NCBI GenBank assembly: GCA_934643765.1
Contig: CAKUCT010000102.1
Span: forward strand, 1 to 7,118
Reading direction: 5' to 3'
DNA from: an uncultured Oscillospiraceae bacterium
Lineage (GTDB): Bacteria > Bacillota > Clostridia > Oscillospirales > Oscillospiraceae
Length of the DNA: 7,118 bases
Position 1 is the stretch's first letter. The number at the start of each line of letters is the position of its first letter. A model generated the notes under the pieces. That model was given only the letters and a program-made list of their open reading frames with translations. It did no database searches and was not told where the DNA came from. The translations under genes and the position numbers were made by a program. This document shows, in pieces, positions 1 through 5,379 of the stretch.

Positions 1-578
1 GGATAGACCGAAAGGGGGCCCGGGTTATCGGGGTCAATGGCGTTGATGGGCTTTGTGATTTGCTGGGCCAGCCGGTAGGAGAGAAAGCCGCAGAGAATCA
101 GAACCACAACCGTGATCCACAAAAACGGCGTCAGCAGCATGATAATCATGGCCGGGAGCGAGTTCTGCGTGCACGATACGCGCAGCACCGTCCCGTCCGG
201 CAGGCGCCGGGCGTAATAATAGGTGCGCTGCAGAAGCGTCTGCGAATAGCGAGACGACTGGCCCTCGCCGGTCTCCAGCGCCTGGTCAATTTCCTCGCGC
301 CCGGCGTGGCTCGGAAGCGTTTCGGGCGCGGCGGCGCTGTCATAGAGGACGCTGCCGCTGCCGTCGACCCAGGTCAGACGGTCTGAGGGCGTGAAGCTCT
401 CCAGATAGTCCATGCCGCAGAGCGTAAGCCCGCGGCAGACGCTGGTGGCCTCTGCCCGCAGGCGGGCGAAAGCCTGGTCTTCGTAGTTGCGGTACATGAT
501 GCCGAAGAACAGCAGCGCGCAGGCCAGCAGCACCAGAATGGCGACGAGGAAGGAGTTCCTCAGAATTTTCCCGGTCAT
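1..578 (-). CDS. Sensor histidine kinase, N-terminal part (cut by window edge)
   Basis: Membrane sensor of a two-component system; only the first 192 residues lie in the window, ending before the catalytic domains. Residues 9-28 form a first membrane helix and about 143-166 a second. Between them is an extracytoplasmic sensor domain of about 110 residues, with WVDGSGSVLYDS at 70-81, a HAGREEI segment at 91-97 and a YYYARRLPDGTVLRVS segment near 120-135. This pattern is familiar from PhoR-like kinases of Firmicutes. After the second helix, ITKPINAID (174-182) marks the start of a HAMP linker. Three cysteines (48, 54, 136) lie outside the membrane. The ATG at 578 overlaps the regulator's TGA (ATGA), which implies translational coupling. 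The H-box and ATPase domain are beyond the edge, so the kinase call rests on topology, HAMP and context. Phosphate as the signal is inferred from the nearby transporter. Confidence 0.9.
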   Translation of the reverse strand, partial: MTGKILRNSFLVAILVLLACALLFFGIMYRNYEDQAFARLRAEATSVCRGLTLCGMDYLESFTPSDRLTWVDGSGSVLYDSAAAPETLPSHAGREEIDQALETGEGQSSRYSQTLLQRTYYYARRLPDGTVLRVSCTQNSLPAMIIMLLTPFLWITVVVLILCGFLSYRLAQQITKPINAIDPDNPGPLSVY

Positions 579-1249
579 ACGCTGCCACCGAGCTTATAGC
601 CCACACCGCGGATGGTTTCAATGAGCGAGCCCGCGCTCCCGAGCTTGACGCGCAGCGTGCGGATGTGGACATCGAGCGTCCGGTTCTCGCGCTCGGCGTC
701 AAAGCCCCAGATCCGGTCCATCAGCACCTGACGCGTCAGAACGAGGCCCTGATTGTCCAGCAGCAGGCAAAGAAGCTCATATTCCTTGTTGGTCAGCGTG
801 ACGTCCTGATTGTCTACGCGCACGATATGCTGCTCGGGGCAGACATACAGCGGTCCGAGCTTATATTCGCGCAGCGAGGAGACCGGCTGCGACCGGCGCA
901 GCACCGCGCGGATGCGCGCAATGAGCTCAAGCATGCTGAAGGGTTTGGAAATAAAATCGTCCGCGCCATTGTCAAGACCGATCACGCGGTCGTATTCGGC
1001 GTTTTTCGCCGTGAGCAGAATGATGGGCAGCCGCCGCGTTTCCGGCGCGGCGCGCAGCTTTTTGAGAATCTGCAGCCCGTCCTCCTCTGGCAGCATGATA
1101 TCCAGCAGCACCAGCTCCGGCTGCGCCTTCTCCATCGCCCGCCAGAAAGCGGACGGCAGGCTGAAGCCCGCGGTCTCAAAGCCCTGGCTCTCCAAGCCGT
1201 AGATGACAAGCTTGCGGATGCTGTCGTCGTCTTCCAAAAGATAAATCAT
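575..1249 (-). CDS. PhoB/OmpR-family response regulator
   Basis: DNA-binding response regulator of 224 residues, the usual length for this family. The receiver domain (about 1-118) shows the acidic pocket E6-D7-D8, the phospho-acceptor D50 in LLDIMLP, the switch threonine T80 and the conserved lysine K102 in SKPF. A winged-helix effector domain of OmpR/PhoB type follows (about 128-221), with NKEYELL, the recognition-helix region RTLDVHIRTLRVKL and a terminal RGVGYKL. I chose the ATG at 1249 because AGGAG lies 10 nt upstream and the protein then starts directly in the receiver's first strand. An in-frame GTG at 1285 would add 12 unconserved residues. Its stop overlaps the kinase start, so the pair is one operon. 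It is divergent from a Na/phosphate symporter, which suggests phosphate control. The exact regulon is inference; a PhoB/PhoP name would need the full kinase and binding data. Confidence 0.95.
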   Translation of the reverse strand: MIYLLEDDDSIRKLVIYGLESQGFETAGFSLPSAFWRAMEKAQPELVLLDIMLPEEDGLQILKKLRAAPETRRLPIILLTAKNAEYDRVIGLDNGADDFISKPFSMLELIARIRAVLRRSQPVSSLREYKLGPLYVCPEQHIVRVDNQDVTLTNKEYELLCLLLDNQGLVLTRQVLMDRIWGFDAERENRTLDVHIRTLRVKLGSAGSLIETIRGVGYKLGGSV

Positions 1250-1309
1250 TGGCTCTGCACTCCTGACTATAAATTCACGTGTCACAAAAAAATCTTCTGT
1301 CCTTATGCT

Positions 1310-1339
1310 ATCGTAAAGTTTCTATGAAATCTATAGCAA
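1310..1339 (-). promoter_or_regulatory. Candidate promoter of the two-component operon
   Basis: On the minus strand, TTGCTA (1339-1334) and TACGAT (1315-1310) are separated by 18 bases. This would put the transcription start near 1303, about 54 bases before the regulator's ATG. The -10 matches the sigma-A consensus at four of six positions, so the call is weak. It lies just beside the Pho-box-like repeats at 1348-1388, which would allow autoregulation. Confidence 0.35.
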
Positions 1340-1347
1340 ACGCGAGA

Positions 1348-1388
1348 TTTAACATAGATTTAAGATTTCTCTGACAAAATATTTAACG
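1348..1388 (+). promoter_or_regulatory. Pho-box-like direct repeats (candidate regulator binding site)
   Basis: Four similar heptamers lie in tandem on the plus strand: TTTAACA at 1348, TTTAAGA at 1359, TCTGACA at 1370 and TTTAACG at 1382, with spacings of 11, 11 and 12 bases. PhoP of Bacillus subtilis binds TTAACA-like repeats of about 11-bp period, and E. coli PhoB also binds 11-bp direct repeats. The last copy abuts the -35 hexamer of the symporter promoter, a typical activator position. Assignment to the neighbouring regulator is inference from similarity and location. Confidence 0.55.
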
Positions 1389-1416
1389 TTGGCAACTTAT
1401 ATTAAATTCGTATTAT
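1389..1416 (+). promoter_or_regulatory. Sigma-A promoter of the Na/Pi symporter gene
   Basis: TTGGCA (1389-1394) and TATTAT (1411-1416) are separated by 16 bases, close to consensus. The start would fall near A1423, giving a leader of about 27 bases. That leader carries the ribosome binding site AAAGGGAG (1435-1442), 7 bases before the ATG. The Pho-box-like repeats end immediately upstream of the -35. Confidence 0.7.
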
Positions 1417-1449
1417 TTTGCGATTATAAGATATAAAGGGAGCTGTAAG

Positions 1450-3207
1450 ATGACAATCTCAAATGTGATTTCCCTGCTCAGCGGCATTGCGCTGTTCTTG
1501 TTCGGCATGTCGCTGATGGGAGACGGACTGAAAAAGGTTGCCGGCAATAAGCTGGAAGTGATTTTGTACCAGCTGACGGGCCGGCCGCTCAAGGGCTTCC
1601 TGCTCGGCACGGCGGTGACGGCGGTCATCCAGTCGTCCTCGGCGACGAGCGTGATGGTGGTCGGCTTTGTCAACTCCGGGATGATGCGCGTCCGGCAGGC
1701 TATCAGCATTGTCATGGGCGCGATTCTCGGCACAAGCATCACGGGCTGGATCATCTGTCTTTCCGATCTCGGCGGAGGCGGCGGCTGGGTGGACCTGTTT
1801 TCCACGGCAACGCTGACCGGCATCATTTCGGTGGTCGGCATTCTGCTGCGCATGTTCTCCAAGAACCAGACGAAAATCCATGTGGGCGATATCCTGATGG
1901 GCTTTGCGGTTCTGATGTTCGGCATGTCGACAATGTCCGCGGCGGTCTCCCCGCTGCGCTACGAGCCGGTGTTTCTGCGGATTCTGACCTCGTTTTCTAA
2001 CCCTCTGCTTGGCATTCTGTTCGGTACGCTCTTTACCTGCGTGCTGCAGAGCGCGTCGGCGGCTGTCGGTATTCTGCAGGCGCTGGCCTCGACGGGCGCG
2101 GTTGATTTCTCTGTGGCCCTGCCGATCATCATGGGCATCGCCATCGGCGCGGCGCTGCCGGTGATTTTGTCGGCGGTCGGCGCAAATGTCGACGGCAAGC
2201 GGACGGCTATGGTCTACCTCGTCGTGGAAGTGACGGGTGTTGTGTTCTGGGCGGCGGTCTTTTACCTCGCAAACGCCGTGTTCCGGTTCGACTTTATGGA
2301 TATGCCGATGACGAGCGTCTCCATTGCGTTTATCAATACGCTGTTCCGGTTTGTAAAGGTTGTCATCCTGCTCCCGTTTACAGATGTGATTGAGGCGGTT
2401 GTCAATGTGCTGGTCAAGGACAAGGGCGAGCAGAAAAATGACGAGCCGGCCGCGATGCATCTGGAAGAGCGCTTCCTGCAGCATCCGGCGCTGGCCATTG
2501 AGCAGAGCCGTATCACCATCAACTCCATGGCGGCGGACGCAGAGCTGAACTTCTCGGGGGCGCTTGCGCTGCTGGGGCACTACTCGGACGAGGAGTTCGC
2601 AGAGGTGCAGCGCATGGAGGGTGTCATCGATCACTATGAGGACATTCTCGGTACGTATCTTGTCAAGCTCACGGGCCGCGAGCTGACCGGCCGCCAGAGC
2701 GGCGATGTGTCCAAGTTCCTGCATACGATTTCTGATTTTGAACGAATTTCCGACCATGCCCTCAACGTCGCCGAGGCGGCGCAGGAGCTCAGCCGGAAGG
2801 GAATTACCTTCTCCGGCGACGCGCGGCACGAGCTGGCCGTTCTGACCGACGCACTGCGGGAGATTCTGCACAACGCCATCCGGGCCTTTATTATTGAGGA
2901 TCTGGAGCTTGCCAAGCGGGTCGAGCCTCTGGAAGAGCTCATCGACGCCCTGTGCGACGAGATGAAGCTGCACCATGTCGACCGGCTGCAGAAGGGCGTG
3001 TGTACACTCAGCCAGGGCTTTGTGTTCAACGATCTTCTGACGAACTACGAGCGTGTGGCAGACCACTGTTCCAACATTGCCGTTGCCATGATCGAGCTGG
3101 AGGCAGACTCGTTTGACACCCACGAATACCTCAGCAGCGTCAAGGCCATGAAGTCGGCAGCATACGAGCGGTATTATGAAGAGTACCGCCAGCGCTTTGC
3201 GCTTTGA
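1450..3207 (+). CDS. Na+/phosphate symporter with C-terminal PhoU-like domain
   Basis: A 585-residue inner-membrane protein of the Na/Pi cotransporter II (NptA) family, predicted to import phosphate with sodium. Residues 1 to about 320 are hydrophobic and hold the family's inverted repeat, each half with a QS-rich signature: QSSSATS at 61-67 and QSASAAV at 200-206. A glycine run sits in a loop at 108-112. From about 338 the protein becomes soluble and helical and resembles PhoU. It contains two ExxxD motifs typical of PhoU metal sites: FERISDH (E431, D435) and YERVADH (E534, D538). Fusion of the transporter to a PhoU domain is a known architecture in Firmicutes; the domain probably tunes transport or signalling. 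The ATG has AAAGGGAG 7 bases upstream. The gene stands alone, divergent from the two-component system and ended by a terminator at 3234. Sodium and phosphate specificity is assigned from the family. Confidence 0.95.
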   Translation: MTISNVISLLSGIALFLFGMSLMGDGLKKVAGNKLEVILYQLTGRPLKGFLLGTAVTAVIQSSSATSVMVVGFVNSGMMRVRQAISIVMGAILGTSITGWIICLSDLGGGGGWVDLFSTATLTGIISVVGILLRMFSKNQTKIHVGDILMGFAVLMFGMSTMSAAVSPLRYEPVFLRILTSFSNPLLGILFGTLFTCVLQSASAAVGILQALASTGAVDFSVALPIIMGIAIGAALPVILSAVGANVDGKRTAMVYLVVEVTGVVFWAAVFYLANAVFRFDFMDMPMTSVSIAFINTLFRFVKVVILLPFTDVIEAVVNVLVKDKGEQKNDEPAAMHLEERFLQHPALAIEQSRITINSMAADAELNFSGALALLGHYSDEEFAEVQRMEGVIDHYEDILGTYLVKLTGRELTGRQSGDVSKFLHTISDFERISDHALNVAEAAQELSRKGITFSGDARHELAVLTDALREILHNAIRAFIIEDLELAKRVEPLEELIDALCDEMKLHHVDRLQKGVCTLSQGFVFNDLLTNYERVADHCSNIAVAMIELEADSFDTHEYLSSVKAMKSAAYERYYEEYRQRFAL

Positions 3208-3233
3208 GTTTATAAAAACAATCCAATCAAAAT

Positions 3234-3268
3234 AGCCGCACGGACGAAAACAGTCCGCGCGGCTTTTT
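3234..3268 (+). terminator. Shared terminator between convergent genes
   Basis: Arms AGCCGCACGGAC (3234-3245) and GTCCGCGCGGCT (3253-3264) pair over 12 bases around a 7-base loop, followed by TTTTT. On the plus strand there is one A-C mismatch. Read on the minus strand the same position becomes a G-U pair, so the hairpin is unbroken, though its trailing ATTTTG tract is poorer. It lies 26 bases after the symporter stop and 14 bases past the rsmI stop, so it probably serves both. Confidence 0.85.
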
Positions 3269-3282
3269 ATATGACATTAAGA

Positions 3283-4113
3283 CTACAGCTTCAAAACGGC
3301 CTCGTACAGCGCATTGCGCGGAAGGCCGGTCTGCTTGGCGATGAGCTTGACGGCGTCCTTTTTGGACAGGCCCTTTTCTACCTCGGCCAGCGCGAGCGCC
3401 GCGCCGGCATCGAGCGTGATTGCTTCCTCCGGGATTTCCTTCGCACCTTCTACCACAACGACGAACTCCCCGCGGGGCGGGTTTTCCGTGTAGCGGGCCA
3501 CGGCCTCGCCGAGCGTCGTGCGCACAACCTCCTCATGGAGCTTTGTCAGCTCCCGGCAGAGGCTCACGCGCCGCGTTTCGCCGAAGGCGGCGCACAGATC
3601 CTTGAGCGTGGCCAGCAGCTTATGTGGCGCTTCGTAGAAGATCATGGTGCGCTGCTCGTTTTTCAATCCCGCCAGGTGCTCCTGGCGGCTTTTTTTGTTG
3701 ATGGAGAGAAAACCTTCAAAGCAGAATCTGCCCGTGGGAAGGCCGGAGATGGAGAGCGCCGTGATGACCGCGCAGGGGCCGGGGATGGCGCAGACGGTGA
3801 TACCGGCTTCGGCGCAGAGGCGGACGAGATCTTCTCCGGGGTCAGAGATGGCGGGCGAGCCCGCGTCCGAGACCAGCACGCACGTTTCGCCGTCCAGGAT
3901 GCGGCGGACAATTTTAGGTCCGCTTTCCATCTTGTTGTGCTCATAGTAGCTCACAAGCGGCTTTTTGATCTCCAGATGGTTTAAAAGCTTGAGCGTAACG
4001 CGCGTGTCCTCTGCCGCGATGAAGTCCGCTTCCTCCAATGTCCTGCGGCAGCGCAGGGAGATATCGGAGAGATTGCCGATGGGGGTCGGAACAAGATAGA
4101 GCATACCTGCCAT
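3283..4113 (-). CDS. rsmI: 16S rRNA (cytidine-1402 2'-O)-methyltransferase RsmI
   Basis: Methylates the ribose of C1402 in the decoding centre of 16S rRNA using S-adenosylmethionine. At 276 residues it is close to the family's usual size of about 280-290. Signatures in order: VPTPIGNLSDIS (8-19), AEDTR (34-38), the SAM-site loop SDAGSPAISDPG (82-93), IPGP (110-113), a FYEAPHKL segment near 160, and a C-terminal helix-turn-helix-like tail (LSKKDAVKLIA onward) typical of RsmI. I chose the ATG at 4113. Its ribosome binding site, AGGAG, is made from the last two codons of the upstream trmN6-like gene, with 10 bases to the ATG; only 7 bases separate the genes. An upstream start inside the neighbour's end would add an unconserved extension. 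It is the second gene of the operon and ends at the shared terminator. Confidence 0.97.
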   Translation of the reverse strand: MAGMLYLVPTPIGNLSDISLRCRRTLEEADFIAAEDTRVTLKLLNHLEIKKPLVSYYEHNKMESGPKIVRRILDGETCVLVSDAGSPAISDPGEDLVRLCAEAGITVCAIPGPCAVITALSISGLPTGRFCFEGFLSINKKSRQEHLAGLKNEQRTMIFYEAPHKLLATLKDLCAAFGETRRVSLCRELTKLHEEVVRTTLGEAVARYTENPPRGEFVVVVEGAKEIPEEAITLDAGAALALAEVEKGLSKKDAVKLIAKQTGLPRNALYEAVLKL

Positions 4114-4120
4114 AGTTGTG

Positions 4121-4828
4121 TTACTCCTGATGATAGATTCGAAGATAGTCTCTGGTCGGCTGACCAAGCGCGTCAAATAAAATCAGCTCCTGCTGCAAGG
4201 ATACCCCAGGCTTTGCGCCAAGGCGCGCCTCAATCAGCACGAGGCAGACCGGAGACGCGGCGCTGTGCCGGACAAATTGGAGCCGCTTGGGCTCTAATTT
4301 ATGTTCCCGCAGATGGACAAGAAGGTCCGTCAGACGCTCGGGCTTATGCACCAGAAAAAAGCTCTCGCCGAAGCGCAGGCACCACGCCGCCGCACGGCAC
4401 AGATCGGGAAGGGTACATAGAACTTCACTTCTTGCGGTGGCAAGCGACGCGCTTTGCGCCAGCGCGCCGGAGGCGGCGGGATAATAGGGGGGATTGGAGA
4501 CGACGGCGTCAAAGCCGTTGGCCGGAAGAAGCGCTCGGCATTCCCGCAGATCGCCTTGCAAAATCTCCAGCTGCGGCAAATCGTTTTTTGCCGCGTTTTC
4601 GCGGGCAAAGCGGGCGGCCTCCGGCTGGATTTCAATACCGGTGATGTGAAGCGAAGGGTCCTTTGCCAGAAGCAAAATCCCCAGCGCGCCGCAGCCGCAG
4701 CCAAGATCACAGATGCGCGCACCCTTGCGCGCGTGTGCAAAGTCAGCCAGAACCATGGAGTCGGTGCTCAGAGAAAACTGCGAGCCCGGAATTTCCATCC
4801 GGTATGTTCCGCCGATCCGCTCTTCCAT
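4121..4828 (-). CDS. trmN6: tRNA1(Val) adenine-37 N6-methyltransferase-like protein (TrmN6/YabB)
   Basis: A class I SAM-dependent methyltransferase of 235 residues, predicted to methylate adenine 37 in tRNA(Val). Motif I is DLGCGCG (41-47), the acidic end of the next strand is GIEIQ (64-68), a QGDL loop follows at 91-94, and the adenine-N6 catalytic motif is NPPYY (112-116). STDSMVLADF at 21-30 matches the usual N-terminal segment of this family. The ATG at 4828 is preceded by GGAGG at 5 bases. A longer reading from 4849 would start within the leader and is less likely. It is followed after 7 bases by rsmI. In Bacillus subtilis the orthologue yabB lies beside rsmI, with the GIY-YIG gene yazA between them; that gene is absent here. 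Exact tRNA substrate is by homology, since the broader family includes other adenine methyltransferases. Confidence 0.9.
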   Translation of the reverse strand: MEERIGGTYRMEIPGSQFSLSTDSMVLADFAHARKGARICDLGCGCGALGILLLAKDPSLHITGIEIQPEAARFARENAAKNDLPQLEILQGDLRECRALLPANGFDAVVSNPPYYPAASGALAQSASLATARSEVLCTLPDLCRAAAWCLRFGESFFLVHKPERLTDLLVHLREHKLEPKRLQFVRHSAASPVCLVLIEARLGAKPGVSLQQELILFDALGQPTRDYLRIYHQE

Positions 4829-4860
4829 GCCTGCCTCCACAAAAAACATATCTGAATGAT

Positions 4861-4889
4861 ATCATACAATGCCGGGCGGAAAAGCACAA
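4861..4889 (-). promoter_or_regulatory. Sigma-A promoter of the trmN6-rsmI operon
   Basis: On the minus strand TTGTGC (4889-4884) and TATGAT (4866-4861) are separated by exactly 17 bases. Transcription would start near A4853, leaving a leader of about 25 bases with the GGAGG site. A 10-bp palindrome, ATGATATCAT (4856-4865), overlaps the -10. Confidence 0.75.
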
Positions 4890-4969
4890 GCCTAAAATCC
4901 GAGCTGAAACCTGGCCTCGCAGAGTTTTGCGCCGCGCACGGTGCGAAATAAAATCAAATTTATTTTATC

Positions 4970-4986
4970 CGGCGGCTCTGCCGCCG
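4970..4986. repeat. Small GC-rich hairpin in intergenic region
   Basis: Arms CGGCGGC (4970-4976) and GCCGCCG (4980-4986) enclose a TCT loop. On the plus strand it is followed, 4 bases on, by TTTTT at 4991-4995, resembling a terminator, but no plus-strand gene ends here. On the minus strand it follows the ferredoxin terminator and is trailed by AT-rich sequence without a T tract. It may be a backup terminator; its role is unknown. Confidence 0.4.
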
Positions 4987-5010
4987 CAGCTTTTTCCCGA
5001 TGAAAAACAG

Positions 5011-5035
5011 AACGCCCGTGCTCAGCACGGGCGTT
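5011..5035 (-). terminator. Terminator of the ferredoxin gene
   Basis: A perfect 11-bp stem, AACGCCCGTGC (5011-5021) with GCACGGGCGTT (5025-5035), closes a three-base loop. On the minus strand it lies 13 bases after the ferredoxin stop and is followed by CTGTTTTTC, a usable T tract. The plus-strand side also has T-rich sequence, so it could block transcription both ways. Confidence 0.85.
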
Positions 5036-5048
5036 TTGCTTTTCACAC

Positions 5049-5219
5049 TTATTCCTGCGTGATCGCGTCGTTCGGGCATTCAGCTGCGCAAGTGCCGCAT
5101 TCTACGCACTGATCAGCGTCGATGACGTATTTGCCGTCGCCTTCCGAGATGATGCCCAGAGGACATGCGTCTGCACAAGCACCGCACATGACACAAGCAT
5201 CGCCGATAACATAAGCCAT
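5049..5219 (-). CDS. 2[4Fe-4S] clostridial-type ferredoxin
   Basis: A 56-residue cytoplasmic electron carrier, the normal length for clostridial ferredoxins. Two iron-sulfur motifs are complete: C9-x2-C12-x2-C15-x3-C19-P and C38-x2-C41-x2-C44-x3-C48-P, each set able to help ligate one cubane cluster by the usual exchange of the fourth cysteine. The two halves are visibly related, as expected for this duplicated fold. The ATG at 5219 has GGAGGT 8 bases upstream. The gene is monocistronic, with its own promoter at 5252-5279 and terminator at 5011-5035. In anaerobes such proteins serve partners such as pyruvate:ferredoxin oxidoreductase and hydrogenases; no partner gene is in the window, so the specific partner is unknown. 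Confidence 0.96.
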   Translation of the reverse strand: MAYVIGDACVMCGACADACPLGIISEGDGKYVIDADQCVECGTCAAECPNDAITQE

Positions 5220-5225
5220 AGTATT

Positions 5226-5247
5226 GCACCTCCATTTATTTAGGTGC
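5226..5247 (-). promoter_or_regulatory. Leader hairpin overlapping the ferredoxin ribosome binding site
   Basis: On the minus strand GCACCT (5247-5242) can pair with AGGTGC (5231-5226) around a 10-base loop, and AGGTGC contains most of the GGAGGT ribosome binding site (5233-5228). It could therefore limit translation. However, the predicted start near A5245 would remove part of the left arm, leaving about four pairs, so the hairpin depends on where transcription really begins. Confidence 0.35.
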
Positions 5248-5251
5248 CTTC

Positions 5252-5279
5252 ATCATAGCATATTTTTTGAAAAAAGCAA
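5252..5279 (-). promoter_or_regulatory. Sigma-A promoter of the ferredoxin gene
   Basis: On the minus strand TTGCTT (5279-5274) and TATGAT (5257-5252) are 16 bases apart, with an A/T-rich spacer containing runs of six T and six A. It shares its -10 hexamer with the trmN6 operon promoter. The leader would be only about 25 bases. Confidence 0.75.
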
Positions 5280-5379
5280 TGATAATTCTGTGAACTTTCC
5301 GGAATGGGTATTTTTTTAGCCGAATGTGTATAAAGCCATTTTCACAGGGCGAAACTTCCAGCAGAAAGGACGTGGGCAT

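Noticed and set aside
1250..1285. Upstream GTG start for the response regulator
   Set aside because: It would add 12 unconserved residues ahead of the receiver's first strand, while the ATG at 1249 has an AGGAG at a suitable distance.
665..1327. A 220-codon plus-strand frame opposite the response regulator
   Set aside because: The opposite strand encodes a complete receiver and winged-helix protein with every key residue; this frame is a shadow.
1459..3123. A 554-codon open frame antisense to the symporter
   Set aside because: It is rich in His, Arg, Gln and Asp with no domain pattern, has no ribosome binding site, and mirrors a well-supported membrane protein gene; long antisense frames are expected in GC-rich codon use.
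3271..3984. A 237-codon plus-strand frame opposite rsmI
   Set aside because: The minus-strand protein carries all RsmI signatures; this frame shows no motif and begins within the terminator region.
4856..4865. Palindrome ATGATATCAT over the trmN6 promoter as an operator
   Set aside because: It is short and AT-rich, and overlap with a TATGAT hexamer makes such a palindrome likely by chance.
5306..5334. Promoter candidates for the ClpC-like gene: a sigma-B-like GGGTAT at 5306 and a TATAAA at 5329
   Set aside because: Neither has a convincing -35 element at a proper distance, so I do not call a promoter, although the gene must have one.
5220..5379. CtsR or CIRCE heat-shock operators upstream of the ClpC-like gene
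   Set aside because: I searched for GGTCAAA-type tandem repeats and the TTAGCACTC/GAGTGCTAA inverted repeat and found neither.
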